A DNA stretch of 64,000 nucleotides from NCBI RefSeq assembly GCF_030345705.1, contig NZ_JAUASW010000001.1:434001-498000 (forward strand). The letters run 5' to 3'. Position numbers and translations under genes: made by a program. Positions 1-9,185 of the stretch are shown in pieces; positions within the stretch are counted from its first letter, which is position 1; each line of letters starts with the position of its first letter. This DNA is from Pelomonas sp. SE-A7. GTDB taxonomy: Bacteria > Pseudomonadota > Gammaproteobacteria > Burkholderiales > Burkholderiaceae_C. The notes beneath the pieces were generated by a model. The model was given only the letters and a program-made list of their open reading frames with translations, searched no databases and had not been told where the DNA came from.

Positions 1-154
1 CAGCGCCGCTTTGCTGCTGTTGGGACTTGAGCAGGACCTGCTCGCCATAGAGGGTGGCGCCGAGATGCCGGCCCTGGGCGAAGGCCGCGCCTGTGGCTAT
101 TGCGAGATGCGCGGCCTGTGCCGGCGCGACGACTGGCAGGAGGTGGCGCTGTGA
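1..154 (+). CDS. PD-(D/E)XK nuclease family protein, C-terminal end (AddB-like), partial
   Basis: Only the last 50 codons are in the window; the reading frame starts at base 2 and stops with TGA at 152-154. The tail carries closely spaced cysteines in ACGYCEMRGLC, the pattern of the iron-sulfur cluster that holds the C-terminal PD-(D/E)XK nuclease domain of AddB-type proteins together. The stop overlaps the GTG start of the UvrD-like helicase by four bases (GTGA), as expected for a co-translated AddB-AddA pair that processes double-strand DNA ends for recombination. The 5' part, including the nuclease motifs, is outside the window, so the assignment rests on the cysteine motif and the neighbour. 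Confidence 0.7.
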   Translation, partial: SAALLLLGLEQDLLAIEGGAEMPALGEGRACGYCEMRGLCRRDDWQEVAL

Positions 155-3100
155 GCCGGGCCGCCTACACCGTCGATGGCGCCCTGGTCGAGCGCGGCCG
201 CTTCTATGCCATCGCCTGCAATCCGCGGCGCAGCGTGGTGGTCGAGGCCTGTGCCGGTGCCGGCAAGACCTGGATGCTGGTCTCGCGCATCCTGCGTGCG
301 CTGCTGGACGGCGTGGCCCCGCAAGACATCGTGGCCATCACCTTCACCCGCAAGGCTGCGGGCGAGATGCGGCAGCGCCTGTCGGAATGGCTGCATGAGT
401 TCGCGCGTTGCAGTGCCGAGCGTCGCATCGATGAGCTGCAAGCCCGCGGCATGACGCTTGAGCAGGCGAGAACAGCAGAGCCGCTGCTGGCCGGCCTGCA
501 GGAGCGCCTGTTGGGGCAGGGCCGATCCGTCGAGATCCGTACCTTTCACGCCTGGTTCGCCCAGCTCTTGCGCGTCGCGCCGCTGGAGCTGCTTCAGCGC
601 CAAGGTATCTCGGCCGAACTGCAGCTGCTGGAAGACGAGGCCGATCTGCTGCCTCAGCTCTGGCAGCGCTTCCATGCAGCGGTCCTGGCTGACGAGGCCT
701 TGCTGGCCGACTACCGCCAGCTGGTGGCCGAACGCGGGCGCAACACGCTGCAGCGCTGGCTTGAATCGGCCTTCGAGAAGCGGGTCGAGATCCGGCTCGG
801 CGAGGCTCAGCTGATGGAGGGCATGCCCGGCGCCGAATCCATCGGCCCCGAGTTCGTGAGCCTCACCCATCCGCTCGAGTATTTCCCGTCGCTCAGGTCC
901 AGGCTGGCTGCGCTGGCGGTGAGCCTGGGTGGCGCCAAGGCGGCGACCCCGCGCAAGGCGGCAACATCGATGGAGCAAGGGCTGTCGTGTGCCGACGATG
1001 CCGCCGCCTTCGACGCGGTTCGCGCTGCATTGTTCACGGCCAGGGGCGAGCCTCGCAAGAACCTGGGCGACGACGCCGAGCTGTCGGCCTGCCTCGACGA
1101 GCTTGACAAGCTCTGGCGTGCCTGCGCCCAGCAGCGCGCGTGCGATGACCATCGGCGAATGGCGCGCCTGGCCCTGGTCCTGATCGCCCAGTTCGAGCAG
1201 CTCAAACGCCAGCGTGGCCTGGTCGACATGAACGACCTGGAGCGCGGTGCCCTGGCCCTGCTGGCCGACCCGCAGCTGTCGGGTTGGGTGCAGCAACGGT
1301 TGGACGCGCAGGTGCGCCATCTGCTGATCGATGAATTCCAGGACACCAGCCCGCTGCAGTGGCATGCGCTGTACGGCTGGTTGTCTTCCTATGCCGGTGC
1401 TGGTGCCGATGCGCCTTCGGTGTTCATCGTTGGCGATCCCAAGCAGAGCATCTACCGTTTCCGGCGGGCCGAGCCAAGGGTGTTCGCGGCGGCCCGTGAT
1501 TTCGTCCAGCAAGCGCTGGCCGGCGCGGTGCTGGCCTGCGACCACACCCGGCGCAATGCGGCGCCGGTGCTGGCGGCGGTCAATGAGGTTTTCGAATCGG
1601 CGCGTGCGGCCCAGCAGTACCCGGACTTCCGGATCCACACGACCGAGGTCGGCGAGCCCGGTGCTCTGGATGGGCTGTTCCAGCTGGAGGTGATTCAGCC
1701 CGAGTCTGTCGAGGCGCAAGAGCCGGACGACCAGCGCTGGCGCCCTTCGCTGAGCGAGCCGCGGCGCGAACCCGAACTGCACAGGCGCGCGGCCGAGGCC
1801 CAGGCCGTGGTGGCGGCCATCGCCGAACTGCTGGGTCGACACGGCTTGCGGCCGGGCCAGATCTTCGTGCTGGCACGCAAGCGCGAGCCCTTGCGGGTGC
1901 TGGCCCAGGCGCTCAAGGCGGCCGGTATCGCCCATGCGGCGCCCGAGGACCAGGCCCTGCTGGATGCGCCCGATGTCCGCGACCTGCTGGCCCTGCTCGA
2001 TGCGCTGGCATCGCCGAGCCACAAGCTCTCCTTGGCCCATGCCCTGCGCAGCCCGCTGCTAGGTGCCAGCGAGGACGAGTTGCTGTGGCTGGCTGCGCGG
2101 GCCGAAACACTGGAGGGCGATTGGTGGCGGGCGCTGCAGTCTGACGACCTGCCGGAGGGCAGCCTGCCCAGGGCCCGTCGTCTGCTGGCCGATTGGTTGC
2201 TGCAAGTCGGTCGCTGCAGCCCTCACGAGCTGCTGGATCGCGTCGTTCATCAGGGCGAGCTGGTGCCGCGGATGCTGGCCGTGGTGCCGCCATCTGAGCG
2301 CCGCACGCGGGTCCATGCCGTCGAGGCCTTGTTGGCGCTGGCACTGGATCTCGATGGTGGCCGCTATGCCAATCTCTACGGCTTCGTGCGCGCGCTCAAG
2401 AGCCGGGCGCTGAAGCTGTCGGCGCCGGTTGAGAGTGAGGCGGTGCAACTGCTGACGGTGCACGGCGCCAAGGGCCTGGAGGCCGAGGTCGTGTTCCTGC
2501 TCGATTGCGAGGCCGGTTCGGCCCGCGCCGAGAGCGCCACGCTGCTGATCGACTGGCCTGTGCAGGCCGAGCGTCCTTCGCGGGTCGCTTTTCTTGCTTC
2601 AGAGAGCAAGGCGCCACCGGCGCTGCAGCCCTTGCTGGACGAGGAAAAGCTGCAGCGCCAGCGTGAAGAGCTCAATGCGCTCTACGTGGCGTTGACGCGA
2701 GCCCGGGCGCGCCTGGTCATCAGCCGCACGCCGGCCCTGAAAACCAGCAGCCGGGCCACCTGGTGGTCGCGCCTGGGGCCGCTGGCAACGCCATGGCAGA
2801 CCGCTCCGACTCCTGTCCAGGCGAGCGCGACTTCGGCTGCGCGCTGGCTCGACCTCCCGTCGGCGCCACCACTGCCGCCCCCGCGTGCCGCCTCGAGCAC
2901 CGGCGAGGCCGACGACGCCGCCAGTGCCCAGCTCGGCGAGGCCCTGCACCGGGTACTGGAATGGGCGAGCGGGCCAGCGTCCCAGCCCTTGCCACGCCTG
3001 ATGGCAAGCGCCGCGCAGATGTACGGCCTCGATGCCAAGCGCACCGAGTTGCTGGAGCGCAGCGTGGCGGCCATCTTGGGCAGCAGCGATTGCGCGCGCT

Positions 3101-3375
3101 TCTTCGCTGCCGACCAATTGCAGTGGGCCGGCAACGAGGTGGCCGTCAGCGTCGATGGCCTGGACCAGCGCATCGACCGCCTGGTCTGTCTGCAGGAGCA
3201 GGGCCAGCCGGTCTGGTGGGTGCTGGACTACAAGCTCAACCCGGCGCCGCAGCGCAAGCCCGAGTACCTCGCGCAGCTGGATCGCTACCGCCGCGCGGTG
3301 CAAACCCTGCAGCCGGGCGAGCGTGTCCGCACCGCTTTCATCACGGCCGAAGGGAAGCTGCTCGAAACCGGCTAG
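151..3375 (+). CDS. UvrD/AddA-like ATP-dependent helicase-nuclease
   Basis: A 1074-residue superfamily 1 helicase with a C-terminal nuclease domain. Motif I (ACAGAGKT, residues 33-40), motif II (DEFQDTSP, about 394-401) and the following VGDPKQSIYRFR are all present. The C-terminal ALHRVLEW and LDYK (D1026, K1028) resemble the RecB-family nuclease core. With the upstream PD-(D/E)XK protein it should form an AddAB-type enzyme that unwinds and resects double-strand breaks before RecA loading. I chose the GTG at 151 over an upstream in-frame start at 100 because it gives the four-base overlap with the preceding stop and leaves Walker A near the N-terminus, as is normal for the family. The family is well recognised; the exact AddA label is inferred from the pair. 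Confidence 0.85.
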   Translation: MSRAAYTVDGALVERGRFYAIACNPRRSVVVEACAGAGKTWMLVSRILRALLDGVAPQDIVAITFTRKAAGEMRQRLSEWLHEFARCSAERRIDELQARGMTLEQARTAEPLLAGLQERLLGQGRSVEIRTFHAWFAQLLRVAPLELLQRQGISAELQLLEDEADLLPQLWQRFHAAVLADEALLADYRQLVAERGRNTLQRWLESAFEKRVEIRLGEAQLMEGMPGAESIGPEFVSLTHPLEYFPSLRSRLAALAVSLGGAKAATPRKAATSMEQGLSCADDAAAFDAVRAALFTARGEPRKNLGDDAELSACLDELDKLWRACAQQRACDDHRRMARLALVLIAQFEQLKRQRGLVDMNDLERGALALLADPQLSGWVQQRLDAQVRHLLIDEFQDTSPLQWHALYGWLSSYAGAGADAPSVFIVGDPKQSIYRFRRAEPRVFAAARDFVQQALAGAVLACDHTRRNAAPVLAAVNEVFESARAAQQYPDFRIHTTEVGEPGALDGLFQLEVIQPESVEAQEPDDQRWRPSLSEPRREPELHRRAAEAQAVVAAIAELLGRHGLRPGQIFVLARKREPLRVLAQALKAAGIAHAAPEDQALLDAPDVRDLLALLDALASPSHKLSLAHALRSPLLGASEDELLWLAARAETLEGDWWRALQSDDLPEGSLPRARRLLADWLLQVGRCSPHELLDRVVHQGELVPRMLAVVPPSERRTRVHAVEALLALALDLDGGRYANLYGFVRALKSRALKLSAPVESEAVQLLTVHGAKGLEAEVVFLLDCEAGSARAESATLLIDWPVQAERPSRVAFLASESKAPPALQPLLDEEKLQRQREELNALYVALTRARARLVISRTPALKTSSRATWWSRLGPLATPWQTAPTPVQASATSAARWLDLPSAPPLPPPRAASSTGEADDAASAQLGEALHRVLEWASGPASQPLPRLMASAAQMYGLDAKRTELLERSVAAILGSSDCARFFAADQLQWAGNEVAVSVDGLDQRIDRLVCLQEQGQPVWWVLDYKLNPAPQRKPEYLAQLDRYRRAVQTLQPGERVRTAFITAEGKLLETG

Positions 3376-3390
3376 AATGCGCAGCTTCGT

Positions 3391-3467
3391 CGGGGCGTAG
3401 CGCAGCCTGGTAGCGCATCTGCTTTGGGAGCAGAGGGTCGCGAGTTCGAATCCCGCCGCCCCGACCA
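3391..3467 (+). tRNA. tRNA-Pro (anticodon TGG)
   Basis: A 77-base cloverleaf. The 7-bp acceptor stem pairs 3391-3397 (CGGGGCG) with 3457-3463 (CGCCCCG), the discriminator is A3464 and the CCA end is encoded at 3465-3467. The anticodon loop 3423-3429 holds TGG at 3425-3427. The T-loop TTCGAAT is present. It starts 15 bases after the helicase gene and is followed by a strong terminator. Confidence 0.97.
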
Positions 3468-3480
3468 AGACCTTTTTGCC

Positions 3481-3519
3481 AAGCCCGCACCGGTTCGTCC
3501 GGTGCGGGCTTTTGCTTTT
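3481..3519 (+). terminator. Rho-independent terminator after tRNA-Pro
   Basis: A perfect 11-bp GC-rich stem (3483-3493 with 3499-3509) is extended by A-T pairs, has a 5-base loop, and is followed by TTTT and a second T run. It ends the tRNA-Pro transcript before the OPT transporter gene. Confidence 0.9.
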
Positions 3520-3557
3520 GATAAGAGCTGTTTCAAAAGCCTCGAAAGGCGAGACCC

Positions 3558-5534
3558 ATGGCAATCCATCAGCTGAGTGATGAACAGATCCGCACCTGGA
3601 CCCGGGCGCAAAAGGATCAGTGGTGGCATTCGACCGTCTACCGTGCCGACATGGCCCAGCTGACGCTGCGCTCGGCCATCATGGGTTTCCTGCTGGGCGG
3701 CATCCTGTCCGCCACCGGCCTCTACATAGGCGCCAAGACCGGTATCACGTTGGGCGTGGGCCTGACCTCGGTGATTCTGGCCTTTGCCTTCTTCCGCATC
3801 CTGCACGGCGCTGGCCTGGGATCGGACTTCAGCATCCTCGAGAACAACTGCACCCAGTCCATCGCCACGGCCTCGGGCTATGTGGTGAGCCCGCTGTACG
3901 CCGGCCTCGGTGCCTACATGCTGGTCACCGGCAACATCCCGCCCTGGTGGCAGATCATGGCCTGGATGATCATCGTGGCCATCCTGGGCGTGCTGGTCGC
4001 GTTCCCCATGAAGCGCCGCTTCATCAACGAGGAGCAGTTGCCTTTCCCCGAAGGCCGTGCCAGCGGCGTGGTGCTGGACTCGCTCTACACCGGCGATGCC
4101 GGCGAAGGCATGTTCAAGGCCCGCATCCTGGGCTTCACCGCCCTCGGTGCCGCGATCTACCAGGCCATCATCAGCGACGGCTGGATGAAGCTGCTGCAGG
4201 TCAAGGCCTTCGGCGCCCAGGCCGCCTGGGTGCTGCATGAGCGCATCGACACCTACTACTACCAGGCGGCCGCCAAGCTGGAATGGGCCATCCCCAAGAT
4301 CCTGGGCACCGACTTTCGCGTGCTGGGCCTGCGCCTGACGCTGGACGTAGCCATGATAGGCACCGGCGGCCTGATGGGCATCGCCGTGGCCACCAGCTGC
4401 ATGATCGGCGCGGTCGTCAACTTCGTTCTGCTGGCGCCGCTGATGATCCAGCTCGGCGACATCGCACCGCGCATCGCACCCAGCGGCAAGCTGGTGCCGC
4501 TGAACCGGGTCGAGATCGTCAACCAGTGGTCGCTGTGGTGGGGCGTCACCATGATGGTGGTCGGCGCCATGGTCAGCCTGGCCGCCAAGCCCGAGCTGTT
4601 CACCGGCGCCTTCAAGTCCATCATGGGCAAGAAGGACGGCGCCGCCGCCACCTCCAAGTCGGACGTGCTGGCCGGCGTCGAGGTGCCGCTGTGGATCTCC
4701 TACGTCGGCGTGCCCATCTTCAGCGTGATCGGCGTCTGGCTGACCCACGAGTTCTTCGGCGTGCCCTGGCTGCTGTGCTTTGTTTCGCTGCCGCTGATCT
4801 TCATCCTGACCGTGATCTGCGTGAACTCGATGGCTCTGACCTCGTGGACGCCGACCGGCTCGCTGTCCAAGATCACCCAGTTCTCGATGGGCGCGATCGA
4901 CAGCAGCAACCCGGCCAGCAACCTGCTGCCTGCTGCGATGACGGCCGAGGTGGCCACCAACGCCAGCAATCTGCTGTCGGACATCAAGGCCGGCTACATG
5001 CTCGGCGGCAAGCCGCGCCACCAGGTCGTGGGCCACATCATCGGCATCTTTGCCGGCGTGATGGCCTGCGTGCCGCTGTTCTTCCTGCTGTTCCTGCAGC
5101 CGGATGCCAATGGCGTGCGCAGCACGGCTTCGATGATTTCCGACCAGTTCGCGATGCCGGCCGTGATGCAGTGGAAGGGCGTGGCCGAGCTGATCGCCAA
5201 GGGCGTCAAGGGCCTGCCGAGCTCGGCCGTGGTCGCCATGGCCATCGCCGCCGTCGTGGCTTTGGTGATGGAAGTGACCCGCATCGTCAGCAAGGGCAGG
5301 TTCAAGCTCTCGTCCGTGGCCATTGGCCTCGGCGTGGTGCTGCCGCCCGAGTCGGTGTTCGCCATGTTCGCCGGCGCCTTGCTGTTCTGGCTGATGGGCC
5401 TGCGCCACGGCAAGAACAAGGGCTCGATGGGCCACCGCATCTGGGTCGAATGCTGCGAGCCTATCTGTGCCGGCCTGATCTCGGGCGCTGCGCTGATGGG
5501 CATTGGCAACGCCATCCTCAACGTGCTGATCTGA
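3558..5534 (+). CDS. OPT family oligopeptide transporter
   Basis: A 658-residue integral membrane protein with many hydrophobic segments along its length, including a glycine-rich stretch near residue 45 and the paired helices around residues 130-150 and 530-560. It is recognised as a bacterial OPT/YSL-type transporter, which takes up small peptides or metal chelates by proton symport; the substrate of this member cannot be read from sequence. The N-terminus is cytoplasmic and polar before the first membrane segment. The gene stands alone between two tRNA genes, with the tRNA-Pro terminator upstream, so it probably has its own promoter. Length is typical of the bacterial family. Confidence 0.85.
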   Translation: MAIHQLSDEQIRTWTRAQKDQWWHSTVYRADMAQLTLRSAIMGFLLGGILSATGLYIGAKTGITLGVGLTSVILAFAFFRILHGAGLGSDFSILENNCTQSIATASGYVVSPLYAGLGAYMLVTGNIPPWWQIMAWMIIVAILGVLVAFPMKRRFINEEQLPFPEGRASGVVLDSLYTGDAGEGMFKARILGFTALGAAIYQAIISDGWMKLLQVKAFGAQAAWVLHERIDTYYYQAAAKLEWAIPKILGTDFRVLGLRLTLDVAMIGTGGLMGIAVATSCMIGAVVNFVLLAPLMIQLGDIAPRIAPSGKLVPLNRVEIVNQWSLWWGVTMMVVGAMVSLAAKPELFTGAFKSIMGKKDGAAATSKSDVLAGVEVPLWISYVGVPIFSVIGVWLTHEFFGVPWLLCFVSLPLIFILTVICVNSMALTSWTPTGSLSKITQFSMGAIDSSNPASNLLPAAMTAEVATNASNLLSDIKAGYMLGGKPRHQVVGHIIGIFAGVMACVPLFFLLFLQPDANGVRSTASMISDQFAMPAVMQWKGVAELIAKGVKGLPSSAVVAMAIAAVVALVMEVTRIVSKGRFKLSSVAIGLGVVLPPESVFAMFAGALLFWLMGLRHGKNKGSMGHRIWVECCEPICAGLISGAALMGIGNAILNVLI

Positions 5535-5586
5535 GCATGAAGCAGGGGCTGCCGGGAGGCGGCCCCATGCGAGAATTCCGCTCGCG

Positions 5587-5663
5587 CTGCCCGTAGCTCA
5601 ACTGGATAGAGCAGCTGCCTTCTAAGCAGCAGGTCGGGGGTTCGAGTCCCTCCGGGCAGGCCA
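5587..5663 (+). tRNA. tRNA-Arg (anticodon TCT)
   Basis: A 77-base cloverleaf. The acceptor stem pairs 5587-5593 (CTGCCCG) with 5653-5659 (CGGGCAG), the discriminator is G5660 and CCA is encoded at 5661-5663. The anticodon stem 5614-5618/5626-5630 encloses a loop with TCT at 5621-5623. The overall pattern matches argU-type tRNAs that read AGA/AGG codons, which are rare in this GC-rich sequence. Confidence 0.97.
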
Positions 5664-5675
5664 ACCCCGCATCCC

Positions 5676-6368
5676 TCAGTGACGCTTGTACTGCGTCTCC
5701 CCGAACAGCACCTCGCGGGCGCGTTCGTCCAGCAACTGCTTGCGACGGTCTGCCAGCACCTCGACGCCGCGCTGCACGGCCGGCCGTGAGGCGACTTCGT
5801 CGAACCAGCCCTTCAGGTGCGGATAGTCCTTCATGTCGACGCCCTGGTTCTTCCAGGAGCGCAGCCAGGGGAAGACGGCGATGTCGGCAATGCTGTACTG
5901 CTTGCCGGCGATGTAGGGGCTCAGGCCCAGCCGCTTGTTGATGACGTTGTAAATGCGGTGTGCCTCGTTGGTGTATCGGTCCACCGCGTAGGCGATCTTC
6001 TCGGGCGCATAGATGCGGAAATGATGGGCCTGGCCCAGCATGGGGCCCACGCTGCCCATCTGGAACATCAGCCACTGCAGCACCTCGTACTTGCCGCGGG
6101 TGTCGGCAGGCAAGAGCTGACCCGTCTTGCCGGCCAGGTACAGCAGGATGGCGCCGGATTCGAACATCGACATGGGCTTGCCGTCCGGTCCGGCCGGGTC
6201 GACGATGGCCGGGATCTTGTTGTTCGGGCTGATGGCGAGAAACCCCGGGTCGAACTGCGCACCGGTGCCTATGTCCACAGGGATCACCCGGTAGGGCAGG
6301 CCGCATTCTTCCAACATGATGTGGACCTTGTGTCCATTGGGCGTGGCCCACGAATAAACTTCGATCAT
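5676..6368 (-). CDS. Glutathione S-transferase family protein (YfcG/YghU-like)
   Basis: A 230-residue protein with an N-terminal thioredoxin-fold domain (about residues 1-85) and an all-helical C-terminal domain. The start MIEVYSWATPNGHKV is characteristic of the Nu-class GSTs such as YfcG, which act as glutathione-dependent disulfide reductases or peroxidases rather than classical transferases. I chose the ATG at 6368 because this family starts directly at that strand and a GGAG sits upstream; an in-frame extension towards 6596 has no family support and overlaps the divergent gene. The gene runs towards the tRNA-Arg and diverges from the hypothetical gene at 6454. Confidence 0.85.
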   Translation of the reverse strand: MIEVYSWATPNGHKVHIMLEECGLPYRVIPVDIGTGAQFDPGFLAISPNNKIPAIVDPAGPDGKPMSMFESGAILLYLAGKTGQLLPADTRGKYEVLQWLMFQMGSVGPMLGQAHHFRIYAPEKIAYAVDRYTNEAHRIYNVINKRLGLSPYIAGKQYSIADIAVFPWLRSWKNQGVDMKDYPHLKGWFDEVASRPAVQRGVEVLADRRKQLLDERAREVLFGETQYKRH

Positions 6369-6453
6369 TTGGCGGTCTCCATCCGGTCCGGCAAACCTGC
6401 TGCGCGGCTCCTTCACCAGCGGTTCAAGCCTGGCCAATGCATTGTCCCGACTC

Positions 6454-7218
6454 ATGGTAATTAAGCAAGTCAAAAGCTGGTTCGTCGCCCGTGCCAATGC
6501 AGCCCGCTGGCGCGGCATCGCGGACTGGGCCGATACCCGCAACGGTCTGTTCAAACAGATCCGCGACGGCCGCGGCTTCGTGATCGAGCTGCCCAAGACC
6601 TCGGTCGGACCGCTGCGCGTGGAATGGGGGCCTTCACAGCGCAGCTACATCAGCGGCAGCGAGCTGCGCCTGCGCTGCGAGCTCAAGCTCAGCCCGGAAC
6701 TGCAGATGATGGTGCTGGCGCGCGACCTGATGGAGCAGCTCGAGACCACGGTGTTCGAGGCCTATACCGACACGCTCAAGACCCGCGTCGATACCGACAC
6801 GCCGGAAGAGATGCGCTGGCTGGTGATGTTTCCCAAGCCGGGTCCTATCGCCTCCAAGCTGGTTCGCTCGCGCTTCGGTGCCGTCGGCGTCAACAAGGAC
6901 TTGACCGCGGCCTGGATTGACGGCGACCTGAGTACGGCCCTGGCCCAGGCCAGCCAGGATCTGCTGCCCCAGGGCCGACCCTTCGTGATGCTGACCATGC
7001 GGGGCAATGCCTACCTGCGTACCGCCATGGAAGTGCCGGACCTGGACGAGATCCAGTCCTTCGTCAAATTGATGGAGGCCGCCGCCCGTGAGGCCAGGCA
7101 GGTCAACAACCGGCTGAGCGAGACCGGCGCCTGGCAGACCACCTCGTCCATCGCCTGGCAGAGCCAGCCGCCGGAAGACGAGCCCACCAGCCCGCCGCCG
7201 CCCAGTGATCCGGCCTAG
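6454..7218 (+). CDS. Conserved hypothetical protein
   Basis: A 254-residue soluble protein that I do not recognise. It has no signal peptide or membrane segment; the middle is a mix of helices and strands, and the last 25 residues are rich in Pro, Ser, Glu and Asp, ending PPPPSDPA. The N-terminus is basic (KQVKSW, RANAARWRG). The ATG at 6454 is preferred to a TTG at 6442. It is divergent from the GST-like gene with 85 bases between starts, and its stop overlaps the stop of the convergent phosphotransferase gene (TAG at 7216-7218). Codon use is like its neighbours, so it looks like a native gene. Confidence 0.6.
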   Translation: MVIKQVKSWFVARANAARWRGIADWADTRNGLFKQIRDGRGFVIELPKTSVGPLRVEWGPSQRSYISGSELRLRCELKLSPELQMMVLARDLMEQLETTVFEAYTDTLKTRVDTDTPEEMRWLVMFPKPGPIASKLVRSRFGAVGVNKDLTAAWIDGDLSTALAQASQDLLPQGRPFVMLTMRGNAYLRTAMEVPDLDEIQSFVKLMEAAAREARQVNNRLSETGAWQTTSSIAWQSQPPEDEPTSPPPPSDPA

Positions 7219-8294
7219 GCGCCGGCCGCCTGCGCGAACTGCCAGCCCAGCTCGGCCATGGGCCGGGCGCCGGCGCCGGCTTCGCGGGCCTTCTCGCTCG
7301 AGGCCGTGCCGGCCTCAACGCGCTTGGCAATGCCTTGCAGGATGGCGGCAATGCGAAACAGGTTGTAGGCCAGGTAGAAGTTCCAGTCGCGCATCACGGC
7401 CTGCACGTCGCTTCGGCCGGTGCGCTCGCAGTACTGCCGCACATAGCTGAGCTCGTCGGGAATGCCCAGCTCGGCCAGGTCGCGCCCGCCAATGCCGCGC
7501 GCCGCGCCCTTGGTCTGGATATGCCAGGACATGCAGTGATAGCTGAAGTCGGCCAGCGGATGGCCCAGTGTTGACAGCTCCCAGTCGAGCACCGCGATCA
7601 CCCGCGGCTCGGTGGGATGGAACATCAGGTTGTCCAGCCGGAAGTCGCCATGGACGATGGAAACTTCGGCCTCGTCCCGGGCCGAGGCCGGGATGTGGGC
7701 GGGCAGCCATTCGATCAGCTTGTCCATGGCCTCGTTCGGCTGCGTGATCGAGGCCTGGTACTGCTTGCTCCAGCGCCCGATCTGGCGTTCGAAGTAGTTG
7801 CCGGGCTTGCCATAGCCGGCCAGGCCAATGGCGGCGAAATCGACCTGGTGCAGGGCCGCGATCACGCGGTTCATCTCGGCGTAGTGGGCGCCGCGGTCCT
7901 CGCGGCTCATGCCGGGCAGGGACTGGTCCCACAGCACCCGGCCCTCGAGAAACTCCATCAGGTAGAAGGCGCGGCCTATGACCGATTCGTCCTCGCACAA
8001 GGCCAGCATCTCGGGCACCGGCACGGCCGTGCCGCGCAGCGCCTTCATCACGGCGTATTCGCGTTCGATGGCATGGGCCGAGGGCAGCAGCTTGGCGACC
8101 GGGCCGGGCTTGGCCCGCATCACGTAGCTGCGCGTCGGAGTGATCAGCTTGTAGGTCGGGTTGGACTGGCCGCCCTTGAACTGCTCGATGCTTAGCGGGC
8201 CGGCAAAGCCGGGCACCTGGGCCGTGAGCCAGGCCGCCAGGGCCTCGGTGTCCAGGGCTTGGGAAGGGGCGCGGGTGCCGGTGTTCTCGTCCAT
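7215..8294 (-). CDS. APH-fold phosphotransferase family protein
   Basis: A 359-residue protein of the aminoglycoside phosphotransferase/choline kinase superfamily, closest in layout to the ACAD10/11 N-terminal kinase-like proteins found near acyl-CoA metabolism genes. The catalytic loop HGDFRLDN (residues 215-222) and the metal-binding LDWE (236-239) are intact, as is the N-lobe FKGGQSNPTYKL (about 39-50). It should transfer phosphate from ATP to a small hydroxylated substrate, possibly a hydroxyacyl-CoA; the substrate is inference. Its stop overlaps that of the convergent hypothetical gene. It lies downstream of the Crp/Fnr gene on the same strand, with 85 bases between. Confidence 0.8.
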   Translation of the reverse strand: MDENTGTRAPSQALDTEALAAWLTAQVPGFAGPLSIEQFKGGQSNPTYKLITPTRSYVMRAKPGPVAKLLPSAHAIEREYAVMKALRGTAVPVPEMLALCEDESVIGRAFYLMEFLEGRVLWDQSLPGMSREDRGAHYAEMNRVIAALHQVDFAAIGLAGYGKPGNYFERQIGRWSKQYQASITQPNEAMDKLIEWLPAHIPASARDEAEVSIVHGDFRLDNLMFHPTEPRVIAVLDWELSTLGHPLADFSYHCMSWHIQTKGAARGIGGRDLAELGIPDELSYVRQYCERTGRSDVQAVMRDWNFYLAYNLFRIAAILQGIAKRVEAGTASSEKAREAGAGARPMAELGWQFAQAAGA

Positions 8295-8379
8295 CTCGAA
8301 TGCAACTCCAATCGGTTGGCGATTGTGGGCAGCGGCCTTGACGCCGGTCAGTCGCGTCGGCGACGGCCGGCCCTACCGG

Positions 8380-9087
8380 CTACTTGCTGGCGATGGCCAG
8401 CAGCTTGTCCTTGTTCAGCACGACCAGCCGGGTCGGCTCCACCCGCACGGCGCCGTCGCGTTCAAAGCCCTTGAGTTCCTGGTTCACTCGCTGGCGCGAA
8501 GCGCCTAGCATCTGGGCCAGGTCTTCCTGGGCCAGCTGCAGGCCGATGCGGATTTCTTCCTCGCCCTGGGCGATGCCGTAGGAGCGGGCCAGCAGCAGGA
8601 TCTGCTTGGCCAGGCGGGCGGCCAGCGGGCGGGTGTTCAGGTCCTCGACCACGTCGAACATCAGGCGCAGCCGGCGGCAGTTGAGCCGCAGCAACGCTTC
8701 GTAGAGCTCGGAATGCTTGGCCAGCAGGTCCTTGAAATCGGGCTTGCGTATCACCAGCAGCGTGGTCTCGCCATGGGCGGCGGCGTCGTGGGTGCGGGGC
8801 AGGCCGTCGAACAGGGCAATGTCGCCGAACCAGGTGCCGGGCTCCACATAGGTCAGGGTGATTTGCTTGCCCGACAGCGAGACCGAGCTGATGCGCACCG
8901 CCCCCTTGGCCACGCCGCACCATTCCTCGGCCGGCTCGCCGCGGCAGGAGAGCAGGGCGTCGTCGTTCAGCCGCCGCACGCTGGCGCGCGAGAGGATGTC
9001 GCCGCGCAGGGCCGGCGATAGCTTGGAGAACCACGAGCCTGCTTCGATGTTGGCGCGTTCGGATGCGGTAAGAGCCGTGCTGTTCAT
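8380..9087 (-). CDS. Crp/Fnr family transcriptional regulator
   Basis: A 235-residue regulator with an N-terminal cyclic-nucleotide-binding-like barrel (about residues 20-130, with FGDIALFDG near the phosphate-binding cassette) and a C-terminal winged helix (about 150-220, with LAQEDLAQMLGASRQRVNQEL as recognition helix). The phosphate-binding arginine of true cAMP receptors is not evident, so the ligand is unknown. No N-terminal cysteine cluster of the Fnr type is seen. I chose ATG 9087; the frame stays open to a TTG at 9111. It diverges from the class II aldolase gene across about 98 bases, which is a natural place for its operator. Confidence 0.85.
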   Translation of the reverse strand: MNSTALTASERANIEAGSWFSKLSPALRGDILSRASVRRLNDDALLSCRGEPAEEWCGVAKGAVRISSVSLSGKQITLTYVEPGTWFGDIALFDGLPRTHDAAAHGETTLLVIRKPDFKDLLAKHSELYEALLRLNCRRLRLMFDVVEDLNTRPLAARLAKQILLLARSYGIAQGEEEIRIGLQLAQEDLAQMLGASRQRVNQELKGFERDGAVRVEPTRLVVLNKDKLLAIASK

Positions 9088-9185
9088 GCTTTGTCGCTGA
9101 CGTGACAGCAAGGGCTTGCCGTCCTTGCCTATTGTCCATGAGCCCTTCCTCGTCCATCCTCAGGCCCGTTGTCACGGAGCGACCC

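Noticed and set aside
3372..5435. Long open frame on the minus strand opposite the OPT transporter (687 codons)
   Set aside because: It is full of His, Asp, Gln and Ala runs typical of antisense frames in GC-rich genes, has no known motif, and lies across the tRNA-Pro gene.
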